A stretch of DNA of 64,000 nt from Dysidea avara (lineage: Eukaryota > Porifera > Demospongiae > Dictyoceratida > Dysideidae): positions 21,408,356-21,472,355 of the forward strand of contig NC_089273.1 in assembly GCF_963678975.1 (NCBI RefSeq). The letters run 5' to 3'. Below the pieces are notes generated by a model. That model saw only the letters and a list, made by a program, of their open reading frames with translations, was not told where the DNA came from and ran no database searches. Each line of letters starts with the position of its first letter. Position 1 is the first letter of the stretch. Positions 36,840 to 48,884 of this stretch are shown here, in pieces. The translations under genes were made by a program, and so were the position numbers.

Positions 36840-37660
36840 TAGGGTGACTGTTCTATTAGAGTATCTCGATCTCGCATTTGCTGCACGTAGTTTCCTTTCG
36901 AATCATAACTCAGTGATTTGTAATCCGATTCTTCTGTACTACTGCAAGAACTTTCTATGATGATTATTCCAGCTACATACTGATTTTCAGCTCGTTGCTC
37001 TAAGCGGTTTGCCTGGTAGACACGAAAACTAATAGTTTTCTTATTCATAAAAATCGATCGCGTAATTTTGACACAGGTTTTGGGTTTTGTGTCATATCTC
37101 CATGGTCTTTATCCCGATTCTTTTCAAACCACAAAAAGGCACTCCTACGATGGTTGCTTCATCTACATATCAATTTTCAACTGATTCCTACAATGGGGTT
37201 TACCCTGTAGGCGTGACAGACCTTCGACCTTATTTTACGCAAATAATCGGTAATAACTCCGTGAATGTTCATCGGATTCCTACCAAAGTTGGTACGGAGA
37301 TCCGCCTTAATGAGCCCTTTAAGTGTGCCAAATTTCAGCCCAATCCGAGCACGCATTCGTGTTTTATGGCGAATTTTGCGAAGTGTGCGAAATGAAGAAG
37401 ATGAAGAAGAAAAAAACGAAGAAATTAAAACGAAATTTTGTTCGCTCGTATCTCGGAAATGGCTGGAGCGATTTTCTTCAAATTTGGTATGTAGACTCCC
37501 CTAACTGGGCGGCACATCTCTAGCAAATTTGGTTCCAATCGGATAAGGGATCACAGAGGTACATAGGTGTGAAAATTGCGTTTTCTTTCTTCCTGTTAAT
37601 ATACTCACGGTGTGGCGCGCCGGCTTCTTGGGCCGCACGACACACTATCGTGTGTCTTGA
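36840..37660. repeat. CpG-richer repeat tail next to the array
   Basis: It starts with one copy of the 27-bp motif (36846) and runs to GGCGCGCCGGCTTCTTGGGC and a short hairpin GACACACTATCGTGTGTC (about 37638-37656). The base composition differs from the neighbours (more CpG, with a run of GAAGAAGA/GAAAAAA at 37395-37425). Several short ORFs overlap on both strands without a recognisable domain. It may be the 3' part of the same mobile unit as the hairpin and array. Confidence 0.5.
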
Positions 37661-37667
37661 TATACAG

Positions 37668-37697
<30 letters not shown>
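37660..37697. repeat. (TA)n microsatellite
   Basis: An uninterrupted run of TA dinucleotides immediately follows the tail repeat. Confidence 0.9.
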
Positions 37698-37699
<2 letters not shown>

Positions 37700-38228
37700 T
37701 AATGTGTTATTAAAGTATTATTGCTATTGTTCAGTCACAGTACTGCTAGAGGCCTGGTATCAAAGGCTCTGGCACAGTTACACCTGTATATTCACTTGTC
37801 TTGGATGGCAAAATGATATTAGCAGGTTTGATTTGAAGTATGCCTACAACTTAATGGTATTTATACCAACTCTTGCTATGTGTACATATTCACAATTAGA
37901 AGGGGCCAAAATTGCAATATAGTCTAGGCGAAGCATTAAAGCTGAATTATAGTCTTTGCTCTCTGAAAATGTATGAGCAATTCTAGAGTAAAATGCACTT
38001 TTGTATTGAACCACTATATATGTCCAGTATGTCAAAAACCAAGCTATTGAGTAATAGAAATTAAATTGTGGGATATATGTGCATAGCTAAATCCTCATGT
38101 GTCATAATTGTTTACAAAAAAAATGAATGCATAACTATAGATGGCTATAGATTGAAAACTGGCTGTAGAAAGAAAACAAATATTTAGGGAAAACAGCTAC
38201 TGTAGTGATGGATACAGATCTATATGGA
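37700..38228. other. Intergenic stretch, nothing recognised
   Basis: AT-rich sequence. One 63-codon antisense open stretch has no domain. No repeats with clear ends. Confidence 0.45.
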
Positions 38229-38236
38229 TCTATATG

Positions 38237-38602
38237 CAGGGGCGGAGGAAGTAGTTGATCTGAGGGGGAGCTGGGACTTATCTCTGGTTTGGCAAGGTGA
38301 GACCAAAAAAAAAAAAAAGGTCAAAACCAACTGACAATAGCTTTCCACCTCACCAGCTACGCATTTATAACTGATAAACTACATAAAAATCCTTACATAG
38401 CTCGCTACACGCTCACTGCTTTATTAGAGCGACTGCTCTAATTAGAGTATCTCGATCTTTATCACGGTTTTTGGCCCCACTCCAAGAAGGATAATTTCGG
38501 TGTGATATCATTCTGAGGGGGGGCTAGGTCCCCCCTCAGCAGACCGAGGGGGGGGGGGGGGGGGGGCTTCAGCTCCCTAGCCCCCCCTTTCCGCCGCCTA
38601 TG
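38237..38602. mobile_element. Core-sharing miniature element C (hAT-type)
   Basis: Ends CAGGGGCGGAGGAAG and the inverse of ATAGGCGGCGGAAAG are flanked by a perfect 8-bp duplication TCTATATG (38229-38236, 38603-38610). The inner core is in plus-strand order: an A tract with GGTCAAAACC, GTAGCTGGTG-type words, AGCTCGCTACACGCTCAC, the 27-bp motif (one full copy with an extra A and one degenerate copy) and GATCTTTATC. A long G tract lies near the right end. Confidence 0.85.
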
Positions 38603-38749
38603 TCTATATGGATACAATAAAATGATGATTATGCCTGCAAAGGTCTCACTGTGAATTTATTAACCATATCAGGTTTATGATAAGAACATTTTAGTGCCAG
38701 GACAAATTTCCTGACAAACTTGTGGTTGGTCAAACAAACATGTATAGAG

Positions 38750-39125
38750 TGAATTCTAATGTAGCTAAACTACCTACAGGGTGTCTCAGTTTGTAGCTGA
38801 ACTCTTTACAAGGTGAACTGTTTGTAGCTGAACTCTTCTCAAGGCCTCAAGGTGACTTGTTTGTAGCTGAACTCACTGCTTGAAGGTTCTTAGTTTACTC
38901 ATTTGTTAAGATGCCTTACTGTAGTTATACTGATAGTAAAGTGTCAGTAAACTTAAGTATATGGAACATAATTATTTTACTAAGTTTTAAACTCTCAGTA
39001 AAACATCAGTGAATGCGGGTTTACTGAAAAACTACTAAAATAACAAACAATTAACTGTTCCATATACTGGGGATATACCACTGTAGTAAACTAAGATACT
39101 TCAAGCAGTGACTCTCTACAGATAG
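38750..39125 (+). repeat. Short relict of the ~31-bp minisatellite
   Basis: About four to five diverged units with GTAGCTGAACTC cores, the last split by the CACTG-ended element at 38874-39110. Rejoining its two sides gives GCTGAACTCTCTACAG, the standard unit. Confidence 0.8.
38874..39110. mobile_element. CACTA-like miniature element inside a minisatellite unit
   Basis: Ends CACTGCTTGAAGG(T)TCTTAG and the inverse CACTGCTTGAAGTATCTTAG are flanked by a 3-bp duplication ACT (38871-38873, 39111-39113). CACTG ends with a 3-bp duplication fit the CACTA/EnSpm superfamily. It is 237 bp long and non-coding; inner TTAGT/AGTAAA repeats are present at both sides. Confidence 0.75.
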
Positions 39126-40100
39126 ACTTCAGGGAAGACACCATACATAGACGGTGATACATATATGTTTACACAATACATACATAATACATGTATATTA
39201 TTTCATAGTTGATACATACATGGTTACTGGTTGATGGAGCTGATCTTGACTGAAAGGCCATTCAAGAAACTGTTTAAAACTAGACAGTCAGTTTGTTTCC
39301 ATATTCCTACAGCTAGCTAGTTAGTTGATTCTATAATGCATGCACTACTAACAAAATGATTGCATCTCCCAAAAGAATAATGATATCCAGTAGTGGTAAC
39401 AAATTAAACCACTGAGAGTGACATGTTCAGCACAAACTATAGCTATGGGTCAAATATTTAATCGAATCGACTAAATATCCACAGTAAAGAGCCATGCACT
39501 ATGAATAATTTACTTTGCCTAGTAGAGGAATACCATTGATGAATCAGTGTTGTAGATGATTTGCTAGAGCATCAAAAATTGTAATGCATTGGCTTGATTT
39601 GTAGTCTGATGAATTCTCAAGTGGAGGGCCCTCCTGCCCTACTAAGACTTACAAGTGCAGTCCCTTGCACATAGTACTTGTTTTCAAACTGGCCAGTGAC
39701 CGAAATCTGTTACAACCACAGAAATTATTCTATGGGAGGGCTTGTCAGACAACCAACAAACTCCTGACAAATTGCCTATTGTCTGACCATAATTGGGAAT
39801 AGGCAAGAACTGTCTTTTCAAAGTACACCCCTGTATAAGGAGAAGCTTTACTGTCTCAAGTACTAACAATGTCTACTGGTTGGTTACTAGGAGATGCTAC
39901 ATTCCTGCAGCTCAAGGGAGGGACCACCCTCTACTCTACTGAGAAATCCCTATAAATCAAGGCTTTGTGGCTGTGGCAAACAACACTCAGTCTACTCGGC
40001 AGCACAACAGGCAAAGGTCAGTGAATTTGTGTCTATATACTGTACAGTATATTCAGGTGTATTACTGTGCCCATCCAACTACATGTAGAAATTTCAGCCA
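39126..40100. other. Intergenic stretch, no gene recognised
   Basis: Two short open stretches around 39684-40088 show no domain, and there are no clear repeats with defined ends. Confidence 0.4.
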
Positions 40101-40109
40101 CAAACAAGT

Positions 40110-40945
40110 ATCTTTGAATTTTCTGCAGAGCATTCAGCTACATTAAAAAATAGTTCAGTAGAAATAATTTACCCTGTAGAGAGTTACCAAATCACCCTGC
40201 AGAAAATTCAGCTACATTAGAAGTCACCCTGTAGGGAGTTCGTCTATAAACAAACTACTAACACACCAACTTGCAGTAGAAAGTTCATGTGATGCAGTAT
40301 TAATGAATAATTATTGAATTTCATCAGCAAAATATTCAGTTCTTGATCTCTTCCTCCTTTCTGCTGTAAAGAGAAACAAACAAGTAAAAGAGCTCCAATA
40401 GGTTGGCTTTGAAATACAAAAAGAAGTGAAATCTTAACCAAAACAGCCAAGCTGTAAGTAAGTGTGGCCCTTAAACATTCAGTGTGAAAATATTTGAAAT
40501 CCAAGGTGGAGACCAAACACTACAAAGACCATTATTATTGGGGTATAGGTAAGAAGGAAAACCTGATGCGCTTCAATTGTGGTAAATTCTATGTATATAG
40601 TTGTATTTATATGTAACACTGAGTAGTAGTGGGTGTTGTAAGGCTGTCCACAATCTGTAACTAGTGGTAGGTGTTCTAAGGCTGTCCATAATCTGTAAAC
40701 GACAATTCTACTGTTTCCACCATTCTGCTAAATCTTCTTTCCTGCCAAGACAGTAGTTAGACAAATTTTAATTACAATTCAGGTGAATTTGTGTTGCCTC
40801 CTTTACCTAAACTGTAGTTAGCTACTAATAATATAATATTTTTTTGTCTTTCCATTATCCTACCATTTTTTGGCTACTACCTTGGATTTACATCTTTTTC
40901 GCCTTGACTTATTTGTGGGCTGCATCCGTCTTAACAGCATACTTT
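40110..40945 (-). repeat. Degenerate reversed relative of the hairpin-plus-array assembly
   Basis: Minus-strand minisatellite units (TGTAGCTGAATTTTCTGCAG-like, 40110-40245) are followed by an arm-like segment at 40405-40515 (GAAGTGAAATCTTAACCAAA, CAGCCAAGCTGTAA, AATCCAAGGTGGAG) and another at 40770-40940 (ACAATTCAGGTGAATTTG, CTACCTTGGATTTACATC). The module order matches 33084-36793 in reverse. Confidence 0.6.
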
Positions 40946-41325
40946 GTTAGCGTGTGGAGAATAAGAATCAGTTCAATGTTAACATAAGTCTATTCAGTTT
41001 GGCATGTGGGTAGGTTGCAGCACAATATTCTTATCCATCATAGCCATAGGAATGTCTAAACAATATCTTGCATTCATCTAGTATAACTAAAACTCTTTAT
41101 GCGTGCAATCTAGTACACACCTACGGATACAGTATGCATATTATGTACTTGTAGTGAAGTCTTGATACAAATGTGTACATAGACATAAATTATACAGCAC
41201 AGTAAATGATAATGTGCGTAGCTACAAAATGTTAAGCTTTGTAGCTATAAAATTCGTATGAGTGTGTGAGCATGCATGTGCTGTATGCTTTGTATCTACA
41301 TTTGTGCAGATCAAAATTAAATATA

Positions 41326-44300
41326 TTATATAAAAACATGGATGTTTGGGTTATCAGAAACCATTGCTTTTACTTGCTCTTTTCCCTGCTCACTAACATC
41401 ATTTTCACACAACGCCAACAAGTTCATAATTGTATTCTCACATTTAACAACTTTTGCAATTGTTATAACTCCATCTGTTTGTAACTTGTTTGCACTGATC
41501 AACAAAACTTGTAATCTAGGATTTCTGGCTAATACAAAACATAATTCACCAATTACTTCATCAGTAATGTTATTATTACTAAGTGTTAACACCTGTAGTT
41601 TAGATTTCTGTTTTAATGATTCAAATATCTTCACTGCTCCTCTAGTTCCCAACATGTTGTCACTTAGATATGGTTCTTGAAGGGTGTAACAGTTAGATAT
41701 GGTGACTGCCAATTCATCTGCAACTTCTTTAGTAACTCCATTGTGAAACAAATCAAGCTTTCTTAATCTGACTAGGTTATTAAGAGACTGGACAACTTTA
41801 CATATTCCTACAGTTTGTAAATTGTTATTACCAAGTAGCAAATCTTCCAGAAGATCATTACTAGAAATTGCAGCAGATAATTCTTTAGCTGAATCATCAC
41901 TGATTCCATTACTACACAGACTTAGTATTCTCAACTTCTTAACATGTTTTAATGCTCGACAGATTTGTATGACTCCAGTGTCCAGTAGTCCATTCCCATC
42001 CAGCCACAGTTGTTCTAGTGTTGGGTTACTATGTATCACAGCTGCTACATTATCAGCTGACTGATAACCAATACTGTTAAAACTCAAGTCAAGCACTTTT
42101 AGGGTTAAAATGTGCTCCAGTGAGTTTAAAATGAACATAGCCCCAACAGTATTTAATTGATTACCCTTAAGCCATAATTGTTGAAGTACAGTATTAGAGT
42201 ATAACTTATCTGCTAATTCAGAAGCAGCAATTTCATTAATATTACTTTGACCCAAATCAAGGACTTTTAGCATTGAGATGACGTAGAGTGAATAGATAAA
42301 AGAGGCTGCATCTATGTTCTGTTTCATTCTTTCATGAAAATTGTTCATTTTATTTGTTACTTGTTGGTTGAATAAATCGTAAAGTGAATCAGCATCATTA
42401 TACGAAGTTTTCGTTAACTCATAATTAATTTGAGTCTTGTAAATAAAGTTTGATTTTCGTACCTCCAAGTTCAACAATTCAATAAATCTATAATCCTCAG
42501 GTGGTTTGAAACCTGATTTAGAATAACCTGAACTTATCATTTCCAAATTAAGTACAAAATTATGTAAGATTTTTTCTTCAGTGCCCATATTTTGTCCACC
42601 TAAAGAAAGTGCTTCCAGAGTGTTTATAATTCCAGTTACTGATGCCAGATCAGCCATTGTAGAATGGTTAACACTACTACATTGTAAATCCAATGCCTTC
42701 AAAAGTTTAGTGTTCTCCTTACAAGCCACTGCTATTTGAATTAAACTAGTTGATAATGCATTACCAGCCAAGTATAGTTTTTCAAGCAGAAAATTATTTT
42801 TAATGGCTAGTACCAAATCACCTACAACTTCTTCAGTCATGTTCATGTTACTGAGGTATAAAACAACAAGTGATGTAACACTTTGAAGTGCTCTACGAAT
42901 TGTAACTGCCTTGTTTTGAAGATAGTTGTCACCAAGATACAACTTTTGCATTCCATTATTACTTAGTATCACTGATGCTATATGTTCAGCAGCTTCTTCA
43001 GTAATTTTGTTACTTTTAATATTGAAGTATGTCAGTGATGATACTTGCTGCAATGACTGACAAATAGTCATCAGTCCATTTAATTTTAACTGATTGTTTT
43101 TTAATTGTAAACACTGCAGTAGATGGTTACTCTCAATAACAACTGCTAAATCCTTAGCCATTTTATTTGTAATATAACAACCACTCAAATATAGTGATTT
43201 GAGTGTGTTAATTTTACTTAAAGTGTTTATACCGAATTCTCCACACAGTTGCAGATGATTATTAGATAAACGTACGTCAACACCAGTTTCAGATTTCTTC
43301 CTGTGATATATGTTTACACTATTCAGGTTTAAGATTTTCAGAGTCTTAGAGCCTTCAAGGGCTTCTACTATTTTACATGTTCCTCCTTGAAGATCATTCT
43401 CACCAAGATACAACTGTTCCAGTTTATTGTTAGTCAATACCACAGACACTATAGCATCTGCTGCTTCTTCAGTAACAAGGTTATTTCTAATATCAAGTAT
43501 CTTCAGTGACGAGTTCTTACTCAACGACTTTGCAATTGCTACAACACCACTCGTTGTTAGTCTGTTGTTACTTAACCTAAGATCTGATAGGGAGGAATTA
43601 CTTGCAATAGCAGATGCAGCAAAAGCAGCCACTTCTTCTGGCATATCATTACCACATAAATCCAATTCTGTAAGTGTTGTAATCTTACTCAAAGAATGTA
43701 AAATTGTACTTGCACATGATCTTAAATCATTGTTTGCTAACCACAGTTTTTGTAAACTATTACAATCAATGACCGCTGCCAGATCATCAGCTATTATACC
43801 TGATGTGTTGTTGTTGTTGAAGTCTAACACTTTAAGAGATGATACTTCTTTTAAAGCTCTTACTATCTTTAGTGCTCCTGCTCCTAGTTTATTGTTACCA
43901 AGATATAAAAATTTGATTCCAGTGTTGCTTTTTACTAATGTTCCAATAGCACCTGCCGCTTCTTCAGTGACAAGATTATTTCTTAAGTCAAATATTGTTA
44001 GTGATGAATTCTTACTTAGGGACTCAGACATTGTTGCAATGCTACTTGTTGTCAGTCTGTTGTTACTTAACCTCAGATCTTCTAAGGAGGAATTACTTTT
44101 AATAGCTGATGCAAGAGAAGCAGCAACATCATCAGTCATATCATTTCCAGACAAATTCAATTCTGTAAGTGTAGTAATCTTACTCAAAGAATCTAGAATT
44201 GTACTTATATTTAATCTCAAATCATTGTTTGCTAACCACAGTATTTGTAAACTGTTACGATCAATGACTGCTGATAGATCATCGGCTATTATACCTGATG

Positions 44301-47300
44301 TTTTGCTGCTGTTGAGGTCTAACACTTTAAGAGATGATACTTCTTTTAAAGCTCTTACTATCTTAAGTGCTCCTGCTTCTAGTTTATTATAACCAAGATA
44401 TAACTCTTCTATTCCGGTATTACTTTTTATTAGCGATGCTACTGAATCTGATGCCTCTTCAGTAAATGCAGTATTTTTTATATTCAATATTTTCAGTGTT
44501 GAAATGTTACTTAATGAGTCTGCAATAGTTACAATACCACTTGTTGATAGTCTGTTGTAACTTAGCCCCAAACCTTCTAGGGATTAATTACTTGTAACAG
44601 CTAATGCAACAAAAGCAGCTGTATCCTCTGACATATCATTACCAGATAAGTCCAATGCTGTAAGTGTCCTGATCTTACTCAAAGAATATAGAATAGTATT
44701 TGCACATGATCTCAAATCATTGTACGCTAACCACAGTTTTCGTACACTATTATGATCAATTACTGCTGCTAGATCATCAGCTATTATACCTGATGTGTTG
44801 TTGTTGTTGAGGTCTAGCACTTTAAGAGATGATACTTCTTTTAAAGCTCTTACTATCTTTAGTGCTCCTGTTTCTAATTTATTATAACCAAGATACAACT
44901 CTTCTATTCCGGTATTAGTTTCTATTACTAGTGATATAGCATCTGCTGCTTCTTCACTAACTTGGTTATTTCTGATGTCAAGTGTTTTTAGTGTTGAAAT
45001 TCTGCTTAACGATTTTGCAATTGCTAAAATGCCACTTTTTGTTAGCCTATTACTGCCCAATCTCAACACTTCTAGAGAGGAATTACTAGCAATAGCAAAT
45101 GCTAATTCAGTAGCTACTACATCCAACATGTCATTGTCACTTAGATCTAATACTTTTAGCTTTGATAAGTTCTTTAAAGCTGTTATAATCTTCAATGCTC
45201 TTGTTTTAAGTTTGTTATTACCAAGGTATAGTTTCTGTAGTGCAAAATTGGTTCGTATTGCAAGTGAAATAGCATTACTGGTTTCCTTGGTGTTGTGATG
45301 ATTGTGTGATGTAATACAGTTAGTAAGGTCTAGAACTATTAAGTTAGTAATACTCCGAAGAGCTCCAACTGATTTTATTTCTGTTGATTGAAGAAAATTA
45401 AAGTAGACATTCAGGTGCAAAACTTTCAAGTTTGCATTACGTCGAACAACAGATGACAATGCAGCATCACTTATTTCATCTAAGTACATATTCCCGAGAT
45501 GAACTGCCTCCAATGTGTCTACACAACTCAAGACATTAAATATCAGTTTACTACCATTATTGCTAAATGTGCATCCGTCAAATGCAATACGTGAGGTATT
45601 ACAACATTTAATACCGTTTGAAACTATTTCAGCAGTTTCATCATCTAGATGACAATCTTTCAATAATATGAAATCACTTATTCTATCATTAACTTTGAAG
45701 CCATCAATTAGCTGTTGTTTGTTAACTCTATATCCAAACATTTTAAATGTGCTTACGATCATCAATGAAATTGATGTTTTATATTTCAATTTTGATACTA
45801 TCTTATCATAGAAAGCTTCTTGTATGTTTTTATCAATGACAAAAGTCTCCATCACCTGATCATTCCTTTCAGAACAATGGCATATTGATAAGTATAATTT
45901 ATTCCAATGAACAGTGAGTGATGAAAGCTGGTTGGATAAAACTAAGCTCTCAGATTCATGAAACAAATTTGTATCAGTCTCAAATTCAATTTCACTACTT
46001 TTAAAGCAGAGGATCTGAGTGATGCATGGCGAATCATTATTTGTACAATAATTTACAAATTTAAAGAAAGCTTGCGGTGGGTCAAGACTATAAATAATGG
46101 GAACCAGCTTATTTTTCAGAAAGTTACATGATGCTCCCCCATATATGTAATAATTGAATATCTGAAATGATTCACGCATATTTAAGCCTGTAAACATAAT
46201 CCAGGTGTTGGTATACTTGTCAACAAACAAGGTACTCTGTAGTAGTTCAAACTGAATACTAGGATCTAAAGAATTAATATAGTATGCTGCTAAATACTCT
46301 TGAAACGACAAGTGAAGAAAATTGTATGACACACAATTATCAATCTTCTTCATACTAAAATATTGTGTGGACTTTAGTAAGCCTAAACCTTGGAAATCGT
46401 TATTAGTAGATGATAGATTAGGACATAATTCTTTAATTTCTTCTGCTGTAAACACAATTTTATCACTTCTTAGTGTCTCAAAAGCAAATTTGGACAACTC
46501 TATTATGTAATTCTTATATACCTCTGGTAAATTATGCAAGGACAAAATTTTCAATTTAGAATCATCTCTAAGTTTTTCTACATAGCGAGACATTGCAAGA
46601 GTAATGAATCTTTCATATAATGCAGTTTGATCAGATGGTAATTCTTCCATTTCTTTGAAGGTGCATACTAAAATAGTCATTACTATAGGTATATAGCAGA
46701 TACTGTTGATAGCTCTGTGTTTATCAAGGTAAGAAAACAATTTTTCAATTTTAATTGGGTGGCCCTTCAATTCTTGCTCAATGTATTCTTTCTTACTATC
46801 ATCAGTAAATCCCATCACTTCTACCCTGATGTCTCCAATATATTGAAGTCTATCAGTAGCAGTGGGTCGAGATGTGATTATCAATTTACACTTGGGAAAA
46901 ACTTTACGCTTTAAAATATGGGATATGAACAGACCACGTGGAGCATCACAATACTCATCATACCCATCCAATATAATTGTTATATCATCATTACTTCTGT
47001 TGATGAGAATATCTGCACATCTTTCTGCAGTTTTATTGGCAGACTTGTCGAAATTATAGAAATAATGAATAAAACTTTGCATGTCACAGATTTTCTTTAT
47101 TTCAGGATCTCTTAAGTATACAAAGAATACCAGTTTAGCATCATTGAGCAATTGAGATTTTGCCCATCGGTAAGCTATTTCTTTACTAAGTGTTGTTTTT
47201 CCCATTCCTGGAGCACCATCAATTATTATTACTTCTGGAATTATAATAGTGCCATCATTTTTTTTGAATGGTTTGAATATATCTGAAATATTGTGTGTAC

Positions 47301-47906
47301 TAATAGAACCTTCAGTGTGTTCCATATCAAATTGACAATGACTTGCAAGACCTTCTCTCATTAGGCCTGCTATATCAATAATCTCTTTTTCGTTACGTTG
47401 TTCCATATGGTGTATTAGTAATGTATTCACAAAATGTTTAGGATTCAGATGGTGCCATATTCCTTCTTGCGTAAAATATCTAGTTTGTTTGTAGTTAGTT
47501 TTGACATGATCAGATAATAGTGCAATGGTTCTGACTATAAGTAAAAGAGTTCAATACATGAATATCTGCCACATACTGTATATCAACATCACACAGTGGG
47601 ATCATGATGGTTTTCACCTTCACAGGAGAAAAATTAACCAGAAACCAGTCTCACAATAATGTGACCTAAAACATTTCCATTAATTTTTTTAAGTAAGTAG
47701 AATTCTCTACTAACAGACTTACATACTGATGCCTTCAGACAACACCTGTAACTCAGTAATAGCTAAGGCTATGGGTTTGACCTTCCACAATATTTCTGCC
47801 CAGCAGGTGCTTTTTGGTATGCCACATACATACAATGCAGCAGCATGCATTATGAATTTACCTTTGTCCTCATAATTTTTTTGTTCCATTTCCTTTTGCT
47901 GGTAGT
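41326..47906 (-). CDS. NACHT-LRR innate immune receptor (NLR), one in-frame stop
   Basis: The main exon runs 47534 to 41326 (acceptor TTATAG); a small upstream exon 47862-47906 (acceptor TTAG, donor GTAAAT) joins it in phase 1. N-terminal exons (CARD/DEATH-type) were not found. Counting from the Val (GTG) codon at 47430, Walker A GAPGMGKTT is at residues 72-80, Walker B IILDGYDEY at 152-160, the sensor KLIITSRP at 182-189, and the winged-helix signature FLHLSFQEYLAAYY near 375. From about residue 620 to the end come 40-50 leucine-rich repeats of about 28 residues, broken by a roughly 100-residue island without LRRs (about 42300-42600). A TAA at 44584-44586 interrupts the LRR region after 948 codons; the paralogue has TCA there. 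About 1,080 more open codons follow. NLRs are NTP-binding cytosolic sensors. The stop may be a null allele, a recent loss or a sequence error. Confidence 0.88.
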
Positions 47907-48009
47907 CTAAGGTGTTGATTTATGGTAGCACATTCCTGGCTTTATGTGTTGGCCATTATGGAAGAATACAAGAAATAGTTGTAACATGGGCATGAGGGCT
48001 TTGCCTGAT

Positions 48010-48160
48010 ATGTATGCCCATCTGCCCGAGGGCTACAGGCCCGATGGCATACATATCACACAAAGCCAGAATGCTCCATGTTACAGCTAATATGTAACAC
48101 TTATCATAATGGGTGCCATTTCACATTGGGAAGTTGGCCCAATCCTGATTGCCCCCCGGC
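48010..48160. repeat. Block present only in duplication copy 2, with an inverted repeat
   Basis: Between two GCCTGATA/GGCTGATA words this copy has about 145 bases missing from copy 1 (near 19935). The block has an inverted repeat TGATATGTATGCC / GGCATACATATCA around GCCCGAGGGCTACAGGCCCG. The direct words at its borders suggest a deletion by short homology in copy 1, or an insertion here. Confidence 0.55.
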
Positions 48161-48690
48161 TGATAGCCTGTAAACCAGTAAACCACTGGATATATTATAA
48201 ATACATAGCAAAAATTTTTGATAATGGGTCAGCAGCTAGTACGTCCTGGTTACGTTCAGTTACGATGAACAGACATATCCTATGGAGAACTTTGGTTACG
48301 TGAGTTTTATGTTTTAGTCAGTGCTATTGAATTGTTTATGGAAAAAGTACGGAGTTCACTAAAGGCCTAGATAAGTAAGCTTGTTTGTAGAGTGGTTACT
48401 CCGTGCAGAGTGGTAGCTTCATGATGGGGGCATGTCCGTATCCAAAAACGTGCAGAAATTATCGGTGAGTAAGCTATATATAGCATTAGTTCTCACCTTA
48501 ACCTAACATTTTTCAACTTGTAGGATGATGAGGATAACAAAACACTGGTAAGTGACCCAAAATTTCATTGCTGACTGCCAGTTATTGGGTAAGGTAGGAT
48601 GTAAATCACTGCTTAGCCCATGTTAAATGTTTGTGGTACATTAATCACATCCTGAACAGAGGCTAGGCTTGACATACGCCCTTTACCATT

Positions 48691-48884
48691 TGTTGGAACT
48701 TCATTGTTAATTGTTGTAGTTATTTAGTACCTTAGTAAGTTTTTCCTTTGTTGTATTAGGTATTAGGTTTTGTGTACATATATGCATTCCCTTGATCACG
48801 TGATAAAAATGGTGGAACTGTAACCTCAACCTCGTGGGACACTTGTGAACGTGACCTGCTTATCCTAGATACCACATCATGACA
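48691..48884 (+). repeat. 5' LTR of the BEL/Pao fossil
   Basis: It is 194 bp, TG...CA bounded, and matches 53517-53703 and 20471-20667. CTTGATCACGTGATAAAAAT and TGTAACCTCAACCTCGTGGG words are shared among the three. Confidence 0.88.

Noticed and set aside
37087-37523. Overlapping short ORFs in the CpG-rich tail
   Set aside because: Three frames are open over the same stretch, the product is basic low complexity (MKKMKKKKTKK), and the region behaves as a repeat.
37638-37660. Helitron 3' end
   Set aside because: There is a good short hairpin, but no CTRR terminus follows it, so I keep this only as a hypothesis in the hairpin-satellite finding.
43427-44392. 321-codon open stretch on the plus strand, antisense to the NLR
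   Set aside because: It is the complement of leucine-rich repeats; the regular repeat codons keep the reverse frame open. A shorter version appears in the paralogue at 16823-17458. No domain or splice signals.
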